From NCBI GenBank assembly GCA_963082975.1, contig OY720350.1:17144910-17208909 (forward strand): a stretch of DNA of 64,000 nucleotides, given 5' to 3'. This document shows, piece after piece, positions 47,990 to 58,090 of the stretch. The notes below the pieces were generated by a model that had not been told where the DNA came from, did no database searches, and worked only from the letters and a program-made list of their open reading frames with translations. Source of the DNA: Labia minor (taxonomy: Eukaryota; Arthropoda; Insecta; Dermaptera; Spongiphoridae). A program made the translations under genes and the position numbers. The first letter of the stretch is position 1. The number at the start of each line of letters is the position of its first letter.

Positions 47990-49410
47990 ATTTTTATTTT
48001 CATGTTCAGATTTCTCATTAAAAAATATATTTAAGAAAAAAAAATTTTAATTTTAATAATCAATATTTGTTAGTGGAAAACTATAACTAAAATCAAAATT
48101 TGAAGATAGACAAAACAATAATAACAATTTTTTATAAAATTAAATAAAACCTGTGGTGTATAGTCTTATTACTATTTTAATTATTTATAATTTTTTTTTT
48201 TTGGTTTTGTTTAAATAAATTTAAATTGAGTTTTATAAAAAAAAAAATTGACATAACATTCCTATTTGTGGGTTCTTATTTTCATGACAATCAAAAAAAA
48301 AAGCAAAAGATTCATCCAAAGAATAGAATAATAAACTTTTTTCATAAGATTCACGAATTTACTATTGTCAAGGCGTGTTCTTTGGAAAACACAAAACTTC
48401 TCTTAGCAAGGCTAATAGCTTCAGGCCGTCAAGTCTTAAATGTTAAGAAATAGAACAAGATGCTGATCTTACGCTCTTAAATGTAATATATTTAACGATG
48501 TAATTTTATTTTAAACAATACTGAACTCGCATGTATGTTTAAACTAGAAAGTTTTTTGTTTTTTATTTTTTATTTTTTCCAAATTTCTCTCTTATTTATA
48601 TTTTATAATTTTTTTTATTAAATAATTTTATTATAATGTAGTTTATTTTTAAAAAAAAAAAAAAATTTAATAGTTTTTCTACTTGAGATAAAGTATGTTT
48701 GAAGGATCTTTATTTAGAACACACATATATATTTACCTTTATAAAGAAATCCCTATGTAAACGTATATTCTGATAAAAGGAAAAAGTAGGTAGTACATAT
48801 GTGTACATATAACAAACAATGGGTATATCTTTACCCCTGCACCAAATCGTTAAACAACCACAACATCTTTTTTGTTTATTAAAATAATGATAAATCATCA
48901 TTTTTATAATCATTGCCATCATTATGATTATCACATCAGTAAATTTTTTTTTTTTTTTATTTACATCGTGCAAATATTCAATATTTAAAGATCCGTGCGA
49001 TTTTTAGAATACATTTCGCGAATGTCAATAAGGAAAATAGTGGGAAAATTTTTCATCTTAAAATTGATTTAAAAATTCCAATCGAAGTTTTTTACGTTAG
49101 TCACGTTGAGGTGAACGGCTCCAATAAAAAAATATCATGATATGATTTTTATATTAAAAAAATAAAATATTTATTTATTATTATAATCAGCATTCCTATA
49201 AATAATTAAATAAATTTAATGCTATAATAATTTTATTTATAAATTTATTTTAAATTTTTGAAATTTTATTATTAATTTTTAATTTAATTGATTTTATATA
49301 ATATTTTTATTCCATTAGTGTAATTTAATTAAATAATAGCTAATAAAAAAATTTTTAAATAAATTAAGTAAAAATAGGCTAAAACTTTTATAAATAAATA
49401 AAGATATATA
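47990..49410. other. AT-rich stretch, no gene seen
   Basis: The frame at 48226-48453 starts with TTG and the one at 48710-48973 is low-complexity; neither is accepted. Confidence 0.55.
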
Positions 49411-49412
49411 TA

Positions 49413-49962
49413 CGAGGTGTGTCTAAAAAATTCGGTAAATGGTATGATAAAAACGTAAAAAGAGAATGTTAATTGTAAATACCTTTATTAATTTTCAAAA
49501 TACTCTCCACTTGCCACAACCCACTTCTGACAACGTTCGTATAACGCTTGAAAACTGTTGGAGAAGTCTTGATGTGGAATCAGAATAGCCGTCACAACGT
49601 TCAGGCCGGCAATCCACAAGTAGGGCACCAGAAAACACTGAACGTCTACGAGAGATGCTAACAAAAGATCGGCGATTGACTCTGCGATTCATAGCCGAAG
49701 AATTGGGTATTAGCAAAGAGATAGTAAGTAGTGTTTTCTGGTGTCCTGCTTGTGGATTACCGGCCTGAACGTTGTGACGACTATTCTGAGAACGATTCCA
49801 CATCAAGACTTCTCCAACATTTTTCAAGCGTTATACGAATGTTGTCAGAAGTGTGTTGTGGCTATTGGAGAGTATTTTGAAGGACAATAATGGTATTTAC
49901 AATTAACATTCTCTTTTTATGTTTTTATCATACCATTCACCGAACTTTTTAGACACACCTCG
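49413..49962. mobile_element. Fold-back mariner derivative
   Basis: Flanked by TA, with ends CGAGGTGTGTCTAAAAA as in mariner TIRs. Two long inverted arms (49413-49639 and 49730-49962) each carry the 3' end of a mariner transposase gene plus the 3' TIR. The right arm (plus) reads IPHQDFSNIFQALYE...GEYFEGQ-stop. The left arm (minus) reads IPHQDFSNSFQALYERCQK...GEYFEN-stop. Between them 90 bp (49640-49729) encode a piece of the N-terminal helix-turn-helix region (LREMLTKDRRLTLRFIAEEL). No intact transposase. The arms differ by several substitutions and a 6-bp indel. Confidence 0.85.
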
Positions 49963-49969
49963 TATATAT

Positions 49970-50649
49970 ATAACTATAAAGATATGTAATTTTCAAATGG
50001 AATTAAAATTTGTAATAAACTTAAATATTTTCGTTTAATTTACTACAAATTTCTATAACATATCCATAATATTTATTATTACATAAATAACCAAATCTAA
50101 AAAAAAATTTGATTTTTTTAACTTTATTTTGAATAAATTCATACATTAAATAAATTTTTTTGTTAAACTTTTATAATATATTCAAAAATATTCTATATAA
50201 TTATTTCTTTAAAATTACTTAATTAATAATAATATTTAAATTAAATTTTAAAAATTTTTTACTACTTATAAATAAATTAAAATTATTTCTATTATATAAA
50301 TAAAAGTAAAGTACTTTTAGAAATTTAAGTGAAATTTAATGATCAATTTCATGAATTATTACCAATTTTAGTAAGATGAAGCGAAAAACCAGAATAATTT
50401 CCTTGACAATATTCATCAAGTGAAAAGTGGAGATATATTTGTTTTTTTTTTTGTTTCAATTTCCGGATATACTTACTATTTGGAGGAAAATATACTTGTC
50501 ATCATTATTATGTAGTAGTTCCAGTAAAAATAAATAATTAACACATTAAAAATAAATTTTTATATGTAATGTATAAAATAAAATTATGTTTTGAATTTTT
50601 AAGGGACATTATTAAATTTCAAAGAAAAAAATATATCGTTTCAATTTTA
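49970..50649. other. AT-rich stretch, no gene seen
   Basis: No repeat or coding signal recognised. Confidence 0.65.
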
Positions 50650-50657
50650 TCAATAAG

Positions 50658-50856
50658 TAGGGTGACCAAACGTCCCGTTTTTAGGTGCTCTGTCCCAGCG
50701 TCTCCAAAAATGTCTTCGGGACAGCCTATTTATTTTTTTTTTTAAATATTTAGGACATTTCGTACTTTATTTTCAAAATTTTTTCAATTTGGTTCAAAAA
50801 CAAAAAAAGGTAAACCGTTTGTTCCGGTTTGGTGTTTTCGAAATATGGTCACCCTA
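50658..50856. mobile_element. hAT-type MITE, TAGGGTGACC family (copy 4, reference)
   Basis: 199 bp with TAGGGTGACCAAACG and ATATGGTCACCCTA ends and a perfect duplication TCAATAAG (50650-50657, 50857-50864), which defines the family's ends and hAT-length target site. Confidence 0.9.
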
Positions 50857-50892
50857 TCAATAAGCTATTTAAATTTTTTTTTCATTTTCTTT

Positions 50893-50945
50893 TTTACCGA
50901 CCGAGTAGTAAGGGAGGTATTGTTTTATTTCTACCAAACACTGCT
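50893..50945. repeat. Short fragment of ACCGACC repeat
   Basis: TTTTTTACCGACCGAGTAGTAAG and GGTATTGTTTT match the left end of the repeat at 47572 and then stop. Confidence 0.5.
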
Positions 50946-51139
50946 TTTTGGTGTTCTTTTTATATTAAATCTTTCTTTTTAACGAGTTAAAGCAACATTA
51001 ACGCCTTATCTCTTCCTCTATTTTCTTGAATAATTTGAAATTAGTAAGGGGAAAATAAAATAATAATAATAATAATTAAATATCTATCTCAGCGCAATTT
51101 GTCATAGGCTAATTTTAATCTTTAATTTTCAAGATTTTA

Positions 51140-51171
<32 letters not shown>

Positions 51172-51776
51172 ATAAAGAGAGATCATTTTAAATAGATTTT
51201 TAAATCTCATTATCCTTTTGAATAGATAGAAAACAAAAGAACTTTTCCTCTCTTCTAAGTTTCTTTTTCAAAAGATAAAAAAGATAAAAGACACAGGCTA
51301 TGAAGTCGGGCATTTTTAATATCTTTCTGCGTTCTATTAATTACTTGGAAAAATCAAAAGAATGACTATAAAGCAAATTCCAATGTCTTTTCATTGGAAT
51401 CGATCGATTTTGAAAGAAAAAAAAAATCATGAGAAGATTGTTTGTTTTATATGTGTTTGGTATTCGAGGGATTATTTTTTCCTTAACAAAAATGGATGAG
51501 AAAGTAGAATACACACAAGGTTTTTTTTTCAAGAAAATTAAAAAAAAATACAATGTTGTTCTATTCAGTATGATGATGATGATGATGATTATTATTATTA
51601 TTATTATATATTTTTAATAACATGTATGATACGTACCCCCCAAAAAAACTAAACTTTTAATTAATTTTTCTTTATTTTATTTCTTTTTAACAACCCATTA
51701 AAATTAACATTATTTTAATTTTAAATATTTAGAAAATTTAGAGTGACCCAAAATAATCATTATATATTATTACTTT
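50946..51776. other. AT-rich stretch, no gene seen
   Basis: TA microsatellite at 51149-51170, ATG and ATT triplet runs at 51570-51606. The overlapping frames at 51341-51617 are low-complexity artefacts. Confidence 0.6.
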
Positions 51777-51944
51777 ATCAAGTCGGTTATATTAATTAGG
51801 TGTCCTATGATCAGTAGAAAGGGTCCTATCAATCTTTTCTTGTACGGAGGCGCTACTTTTTATCAAGTAGTTTCCCAATGTTAATCCCGGAGGCTGGATT
51901 GACTCCGTCCCATAGACCCCAGCTAGAGAAATTCTCTTGTCAGG
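51777..51944 (-). mobile_element. tRNA-derived SINE, family 1, copy 3 (headless)
   Basis: Body sequence of the family from AAGTCGGTTATAT to CTTGTCAGG. The tRNA-like head and the tail are missing, so it is truncated at both ends. Confidence 0.75.
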
Positions 51945-52196
51945 ATAATTAATAAATAAATAATAAAATAACATTAATTTACCTTTATATTTTCATAAAC
52001 TTTTTAAAATGCTTAATCTTAGTGTGTCTTCTTATGTGATATTATCCGATATTAATCACTCTCCTCCCCTACCCTCTCCATCCTAGTGATGAACTGAATG
52101 TAATCACAAATAAAGTCAATAGTGATTTAATTTTTAACTAAATTAAATGTTTATCACATTAAATATATGAAAATATAACTTTAAACCAGTGATTAC

Positions 52197-52451
52197 AAAC
52201 CTTTTCTTTTACTTCGGCACACAAAGAAAAAGATAAGTGTATACTTAGTTACCATATTGAAAAATTTAAAAAAAAAAATCGGAAATGTTTAAGAGCCTGA
52301 CCGCAAAAACATTTTACCTTTTTTTTACATACATATAAAATAAATAAGTTCTTTTTCTTAATTTTGTTCTTACATTTGTAAAATTTGGCGGCACATTTTG
52401 AAAATCTCGTGGCACCCAAAAGTGCCGCGGCATAGTAGTTAAGAATCACTG
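52197..52451. mobile_element. hAT MITE, CAGTGATTCTCAACC family (copy 7)
   Basis: CAGTGATTACAAACC and AGAATCACTG ends. Flanks CTTTAAAC and GTTTAAAC agree at seven of eight bases. GGCGGCACA and GTGCCGCGGCA boxes are present. Confidence 0.83.
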
Positions 52452-52459
52452 GTTTAAAC

Positions 52460-53182
52460 GGATTAATGGAAATGAAATGAAATTTTTAGAAGAAAGACAC
52501 CATCCCCATTTTATAATAAGCTACATATTAATAAATACATTTTTCATTTTTTTTAAGTATTCATATAATAATAATTAAGTATTGGTGTATTATTTGTTGT
52601 ACACTATTCTTATTAAACTTAACATTGCTTCTATTTCAGTTTTTAACGGAAAGGAAGTGGATTTTTTTTCCTCTTCTTTCCGAAGATGCCTACCTATATT
52701 ACAGCTCATACAATACAACGGGTCCGATTTAGAGAGTCGAAACACCGTGAACGTTCTTTTCATAGCAAAGCTTGAGCGGAAAACACTTTCTTTTTCATAA
52801 AAAAAAAAAAAAAAAAATAAAAAAATAAAATTAACTCACGGAGACCTTGAAAGGTTGCACTCATCTAAAATTTTTCAAAGGTAAGAAAGGCATTAGATAA
52901 CTATTCTCATTCTATTTATTATTTAATAAGCATTGTATTATGTATAAAATTATATTTTTATATTTTATTTCTATTATTTTTTTAAAATACTTATTTATTG
53001 TTTACTAAGGTAGTATAGTTTTAAATATTCGAAGGAAAAAAAATATTTTCAATATAATATTTCAGTTAACGATATAATATAATATAATAATATATTGCAA
53101 TATAATAATAATAATAATAATATATTTCTACAAATTATATTTAAAATATAAAATTATTTTGTTAAATTTTTATCCAATTTTT
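52460..53182. other. Stretch with a mixed-composition patch and A tract
   Basis: At 52640-52800 a less AT-rich segment is preceded by TTCTATTTCAG and followed directly by an A tract (52799-52817). It could be a retrocopy or exon scrap, but the frame there starts with TTG and matches no family I know. Confidence 0.35.
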
Positions 53183-53789
53183 ACTATCTCGCCAGAGATA
53201 CTTAGTATTGCGATCACGAAAATTTTTCGAAGTCGAGATTTTGATGTTTTTATACGTTTTGAAGGTTCCTGAATCATTTTCACTAAGGTTGAGAAAAATG
53301 TCTCTCTCTCTGTGTGTGGGTGTGTGTATGCATGTGTGTATGTATGTAACCAAGATTAGTCAAAAACGGTTTGAGCTAGAATGATGGAATTTGGTACATG
53401 GGCATTATTCAAAATTCATAGTTTTCTATCAACTTTTGAGAAATATAGCTCAACCGGAAGAGGGTCATTACCTACAACGTTTTGATTTTTTTTCTTCTAA
53501 AGTGACCGTCAAAATAAAGATATATATTTGATAGTTTTTCACATGATTAAAAATTGTATAAAACTGCTATATATAGAATTTCAGCTTGATTGAATCGCTG
53601 AAAATACCAGAATTAATTTTTTACCACTGCAAATCTCACGCCATCAACAAAGAGCCAAACATACGCTGGTTTAATAAATATTATTTGTTAATTTTAATTT
53701 ATAATTTAATTAATTTAATTTAATTTAAATTAATATATGTTATTTAATCCAATTCAAATTTGCGAGATAGTCGAGTGGAGACACTCCAG
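53183..53789 (+). mobile_element. Helentron/DINE-like repeat, copy 7
   Basis: Hairpin start ACTATCTCGCCAGAGATA, palindromic region interrupted by one extra T, GT tract 53309-53346, and end CGAGTGGAGACACTCCAG. About 25 bp of the conserved CACGTGACGTGG region are deleted near 53638. Confidence 0.8.
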
Positions 53790-54800
53790 ATTTTTAAGTA
53801 TTAATTAATATATTTATATACTCGTTTATAGATATATTATATAATTTAATGTGAAGCTTTAAGGATCAATATTAATAGTTTAACTTGTTCCATCGAGCAA
53901 TCGTGTGTAACTATTTATATAGCTTAAATTGAAATTGACTAAAGGATAATGTAATACATTTATAGTCATCTATATCTTCCATTGCATTTATATAAAACAA
54001 ATATACACTCAAGTTACATTACATATGTCATATCCTATCTGTATATTATAACCTATACACACCTAAAACGTTAAATCGATTAAGAATTATAATTTATTGT
54101 AATGCTAATATTAACCTATATACCTTCAATATATATCTTCTGTCTATACGAGTATATATTTTGAATTAAAATTGAATATATAGGGTGTTCATTTTAAATT
54201 GTACAGTATTGCTATCCCAGAAAAATAAAAGATATATAATTGGTGTCGTTTAAATAACCTATCAAGCAATTTTTATTTTCAAATTCTATTTTAATGAATT
54301 AGAAAAACATCATTAGTGATTTTTAAAATTAGAGATACAAGTCTTCAAGTCAAATTTAATATTTGGTAAGTGTTTACAAAAACAGGAGTTTCAGAAAATT
54401 GGATAAAACTTTACCAGTGGGTTCCTTTTTTAATTCCAAGTGACTATTAAATTAGCAAATGGTTCGGTCAATTAGAGTTTGAGAAATAAAAATAATTAAT
54501 ATTTGGATATAAATCCATTGACATTCAATTTAGCTACCATGTTTTATTCATTTGGCCAGCAGAGGGCTTAACTAATTTTCTAGGGGTTTTTTTTAAGTTC
54601 AGTTTTGATATCTGAAAATTAAAAAAATAAAAACCGAAAATTAGTGAATAGGTGAATAATTAATGAATTAGTCAATAAAACAATACTAAATGACTGCTCA
54701 TTCGGGCGTTAATAACTAGTTTATCTGTCAAACTTTAATAATTTTATCTCGGAAACTAGAAGCGTTCGACAGATATTGCATAATTTTTGGAGTAAAAAAT
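53790..54800. other. 1-kb spacer between two inverted Helentron-like copies
   Basis: Somewhat less AT-rich at 54250-54780, with no frame or repeat that I recognise. Whether it was ever mobilised with its flanks is unknown. Confidence 0.45.
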
Positions 54801-55379
54801 CTGGAGTGTCTCCACTCGACTATCTAGCAATTTGAATTGAATTAAATAACATATATTATATTTAAATTAAATTTAATTAATTATAAATTATAAATTAAAA
54901 TTAATAAATAATATTTATTAAACCAACGCGGGTTTGGCTCTTTGTTGATGGCACCACGTCACGTGCAGGCGAGTGATTTGCAGTGTTAAAAATTAATCCC
55001 GGTACTTTCAGCTATTCAATCATAGCAGTTTTACACAATTTTTAATCATATGAAAAACTATCAAACATATATCTTTATTTTTACGGTCACTTTAGAGGAA
55101 AAAAAATCAAAACGTGGTAGGTAATGATTCGCTTCGAATGAGCTACATTTCTCAAATGTTGATAGAAAACTACGAATTTTGAATAATACCCGTAATCCAA
55201 ATTTCATTATTCTAGCTCAACCCGTTTTTGCGTAATCTTGTCTACATACACACATATAGAAACAGACATTTTTCTCAACTTTAGTGAAAATGATTCAGGG
55301 ACCTTCAAAACGTATAAAAACATCAAAATCTCAACTTCGAAAATTTTCGTGATCGCAATACTATCACTGGCGAGATAGT
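54801..55379 (-). mobile_element. Helentron/DINE-like repeat, copy 8
   Basis: Ends CTGGAGTGTCTCCACTC and CTATCACTGGCGAGATAGT. CA tract almost lost (55247-55255). Inverted relative to copy 7. Confidence 0.8.
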
Positions 55380-55389
55380 AAAAAGGAAT

Positions 55390-56049
55390 CAACTGGTAAA
55401 AAGTTTTATCCAAAACCCTGAAGCTTTCGTTTTTGTAATCGATTGCCGAATAATAAATAAAAAAAAAATTATATTTATTTAAAAGTAAAATAATAATTTT
55501 TAATATAATAGCTGTAATCGTTTTATGAAAAGTAAATTTCATATAATGAAAACATATTTTAGTTTTAATTTATAATTAAATCCAAAAGAAAGATTTTAAT
55601 GAAAATAATATAATTAAGTTATCATATATATTTATTAATTATTAAAGTTAAATCATTGTCATAAATTCTAACAAGTTTGAGTTTATTTCTAATTTATAAT
55701 TATTAAATAGCAGAATTGATTGTATATTTCATAAATATAATCTTTGACTGGATGGTGTTCGTTGTGTGCTCCATGCCTGGAGGTTTGAAATGTTACCGGA
55801 TATGCCTAACCGACATATAATTTAATTTCATGTTGCTTTGCCAACCCCTCGCTTGAACGTATTAATAAAATGATGGTAAAGCTAATAGTGAAGCACTGGC
55901 TTCGATAGGATGAGATTAGAAATGAAAACGTGTTGAGGCATTAATCTAAACTCTTTAAAAAAAAATCTTAAAATGTTTAGAAGATTTGATATTTCGTTTA
56001 AAGTACATTAAATAAATTAAATGTTACAAATTCAATTTTATATTTTTTT
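55390..56049. other. AT-rich stretch, no gene seen
   Basis: A patch at 55740-55900 is less AT-rich, without a supported feature. Confidence 0.55.
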
Positions 56050-56476
56050 ACCGACCGACGATAGTAAGGGATTTTGATGAAATTTGGTGTATTTACTTAA
56101 TGCATCAGTATGATGAATTGATCAACTTTTGGTGTATGTCCGGAAACCGGAACTGGTAGTATTACCGATCAACGATAGAAAAGGAAGGGTTATTTACACA
56201 CCAAATTTCACATGAGGAGATTTTTTTACATATCTCCACGAATCATGCACTTTGTATTGGTTTTATCCTCGGGAAAAATCATCTTCATTCGTTTTTTCTT
56301 AATTTAAAATTATATGACGTCACAGTCAGCGCCTCCTTATATATTATAAATAAAATAAAATTAAAAATATTTATGTTATATCCATATCCGTTTTTTATTG
56401 CATTAATAGATACATTTAAATTATTTGAAATTGTTTCTGTAACTGGAAATTAATTTATTTCAAACCGTCGGTCGGT
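56050..56476. repeat. ACCGACCGACG-bounded repeat, copy 2
   Basis: ACCGACCGACG at 56050-56060 and its exact reverse complement CGTCGGTCGGT at 56466-56476. Interior contains ATAGTAAGGG, CCGGAAACCGGAA, a second internal ACCGATCAACGATAG unit (56163-56177) and CTCCACGAATCATGC. A superfamily cannot be assigned, and no target duplication is evident. Confidence 0.6.
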
Positions 56477-56509
56477 TCTGTGCCTGGCCACAGGTCAACT
56501 TATTTTCTA

Positions 56510-56790
56510 TATGTATACCTATTTATTTTTTGCAAAAATAAAAAAAAAGACCATTTTTCGAATAGTATAAGACCTGGCCACCCATGATGTCACTAGTATA
56601 TTAAAATAAATTAAGTAACCCGAAAAAAAAAATTTTAAAATTTTTTTCTGATTATCCTATCTAATATATTTCAACATAAAGTGCTAATCCTCTTAACTTC
56701 ATATATAATAATTAATCAGAACTCTTTTCATTTAAAAAAAAAATTCTTTTGGACTTTTACTTTCATTAGTTCGTTTGGTATAAACACTGA

Positions 56791-56835
<45 letters not shown>

Positions 56836-57334
56836 TCAAATGATTTCATTGTGACATGTGAAATTTTTCATATCAAAAGATTCTTTTTATCTCATTCCTT
56901 CTCATTTTTAAATTAAGAGAATTAGTGAATACATAAATAATATTATAAAAAAAGGAAGTTTTAATAGTTTTTATATTAAATTGAATATAATTTTTAATAA
57001 AAAAAATATTTAAAGCCCTGAACGCTAAAGAATTATGTTGCAAGTAAACATTCTTAATCTTGTCTTGAAATTTCTTATGAATCTTTCAAAAAGAATCTAA
57101 ATTTTGAAATTTAAAAAAAAAAAAATTAAATAAAAAAAATCAAACGATTTCAGAAAATTAAATTTTTAAATCGACAACTAAAAAAGGGTCAGTTTTTTTT
57201 TAACATATCATTGCTTTCTTTATTGGTCCACGATTGGTAAGTTAAAAATTCGTGATATCGTGCAGTTTAAAAATTTTCGATTTAATTATATTTCCATTCT
57301 TTTTCTCTTAACATAATAATATATAATATCAAAT
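56510..57334. other. AT-rich stretch, TA microsatellite
   Basis: TA repeat 56796-56829. No gene or element. Confidence 0.6.
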
Positions 57335-57595
57335 AGCCTCAGGGAGCTTAAGGTTTAATTTCCTCCAAAAAAAAAAAAAGTTTGCCGTATTTCTTATATA
57401 AAATGCAAAGGTCTCGTAGAAGTTGGTTACTTGGGAAGGCGAGCGACCTTCCCATTGGCTAGGTCGGTCGCTCATTCTCTGTGAATCATTTTCCACTTGG
57501 GTTTCCACCCTTGTGAGAACTCTCCCCGGGGGTGAATAAAATGATATGACCTAAGATAAACAAACCACTCTAACAACAAACCCACCTCTAATTTA
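57335..57595. repeat. Dispersed repeat shared with 45553-45705
   Basis: Same block order as 45553-45705 (AGCCTCAGGG, AAGGTCTC, GCGACCTTCCC, ATTGGCT, GATAAACAAACCACT) with larger spacers. Contains CTCCCCGGGGG. Confidence 0.4.
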
Positions 57596-57866
57596 CATTA
57601 ATATCTTAGGAGTTAATCTTGCAAATATAAATTGTATATATATATATTATAATAACCTTACATATGTTAGTATACCTATCCGTATATACTATAGATAGAT
57701 ACATTCTATATAAATTATATTATTTTATAATGTGGTTAATAATTTCCAATAATTGAAAATATTTTGATATTTTTGTAATTTTATAAAATTCGTTCAATAT
57801 TGTTTATTAAATTAATTATTAATATGCGATTATGAGATTAAATTATTTTCAATTTTTATTCTATTA

Positions 57867-58082
57867 TAATAATTCTCAACCTTTTTTTTACCGTGGCACA
57901 CTTTAAGGGTTTAAAAACACACAAAGAAAAGGATAATTTTTTTTTAGAACCAAATTGAAAATATTTATAAAAACAAAGTCGTAAATGTTTAAGAGCCTCT
58001 TTACATTTGTAATAATTTGGCGGCACATTTGATAATTTCGAGGCACACAAAAGTGCCGCGGCACTATGGTTAGGAATCACTC
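57867..58082. mobile_element. hAT MITE, CAGTGATTCTCAACC family (copy 8)
   Basis: Eroded termini (TAATAATTCTCAACC / AGGAATCACT), but a perfect duplication TTCTATTA at 57859-57866 and 58083-58090. Confidence 0.85.
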
Positions 58083-58090
58083 TTCTATTA

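Noticed and set aside
49495..49827. 110-codon minus-strand frame
   Set aside because: It runs across the fold-back mariner in the wrong frame and combines both arms; the real transposase remnants are in other frames.
53183..55379. Copies 7 and 8 as the ends of one large composite element
   Set aside because: Each copy has both of its own termini and the 1-kb spacer shows no coding; chance inverted neighbours are simpler.
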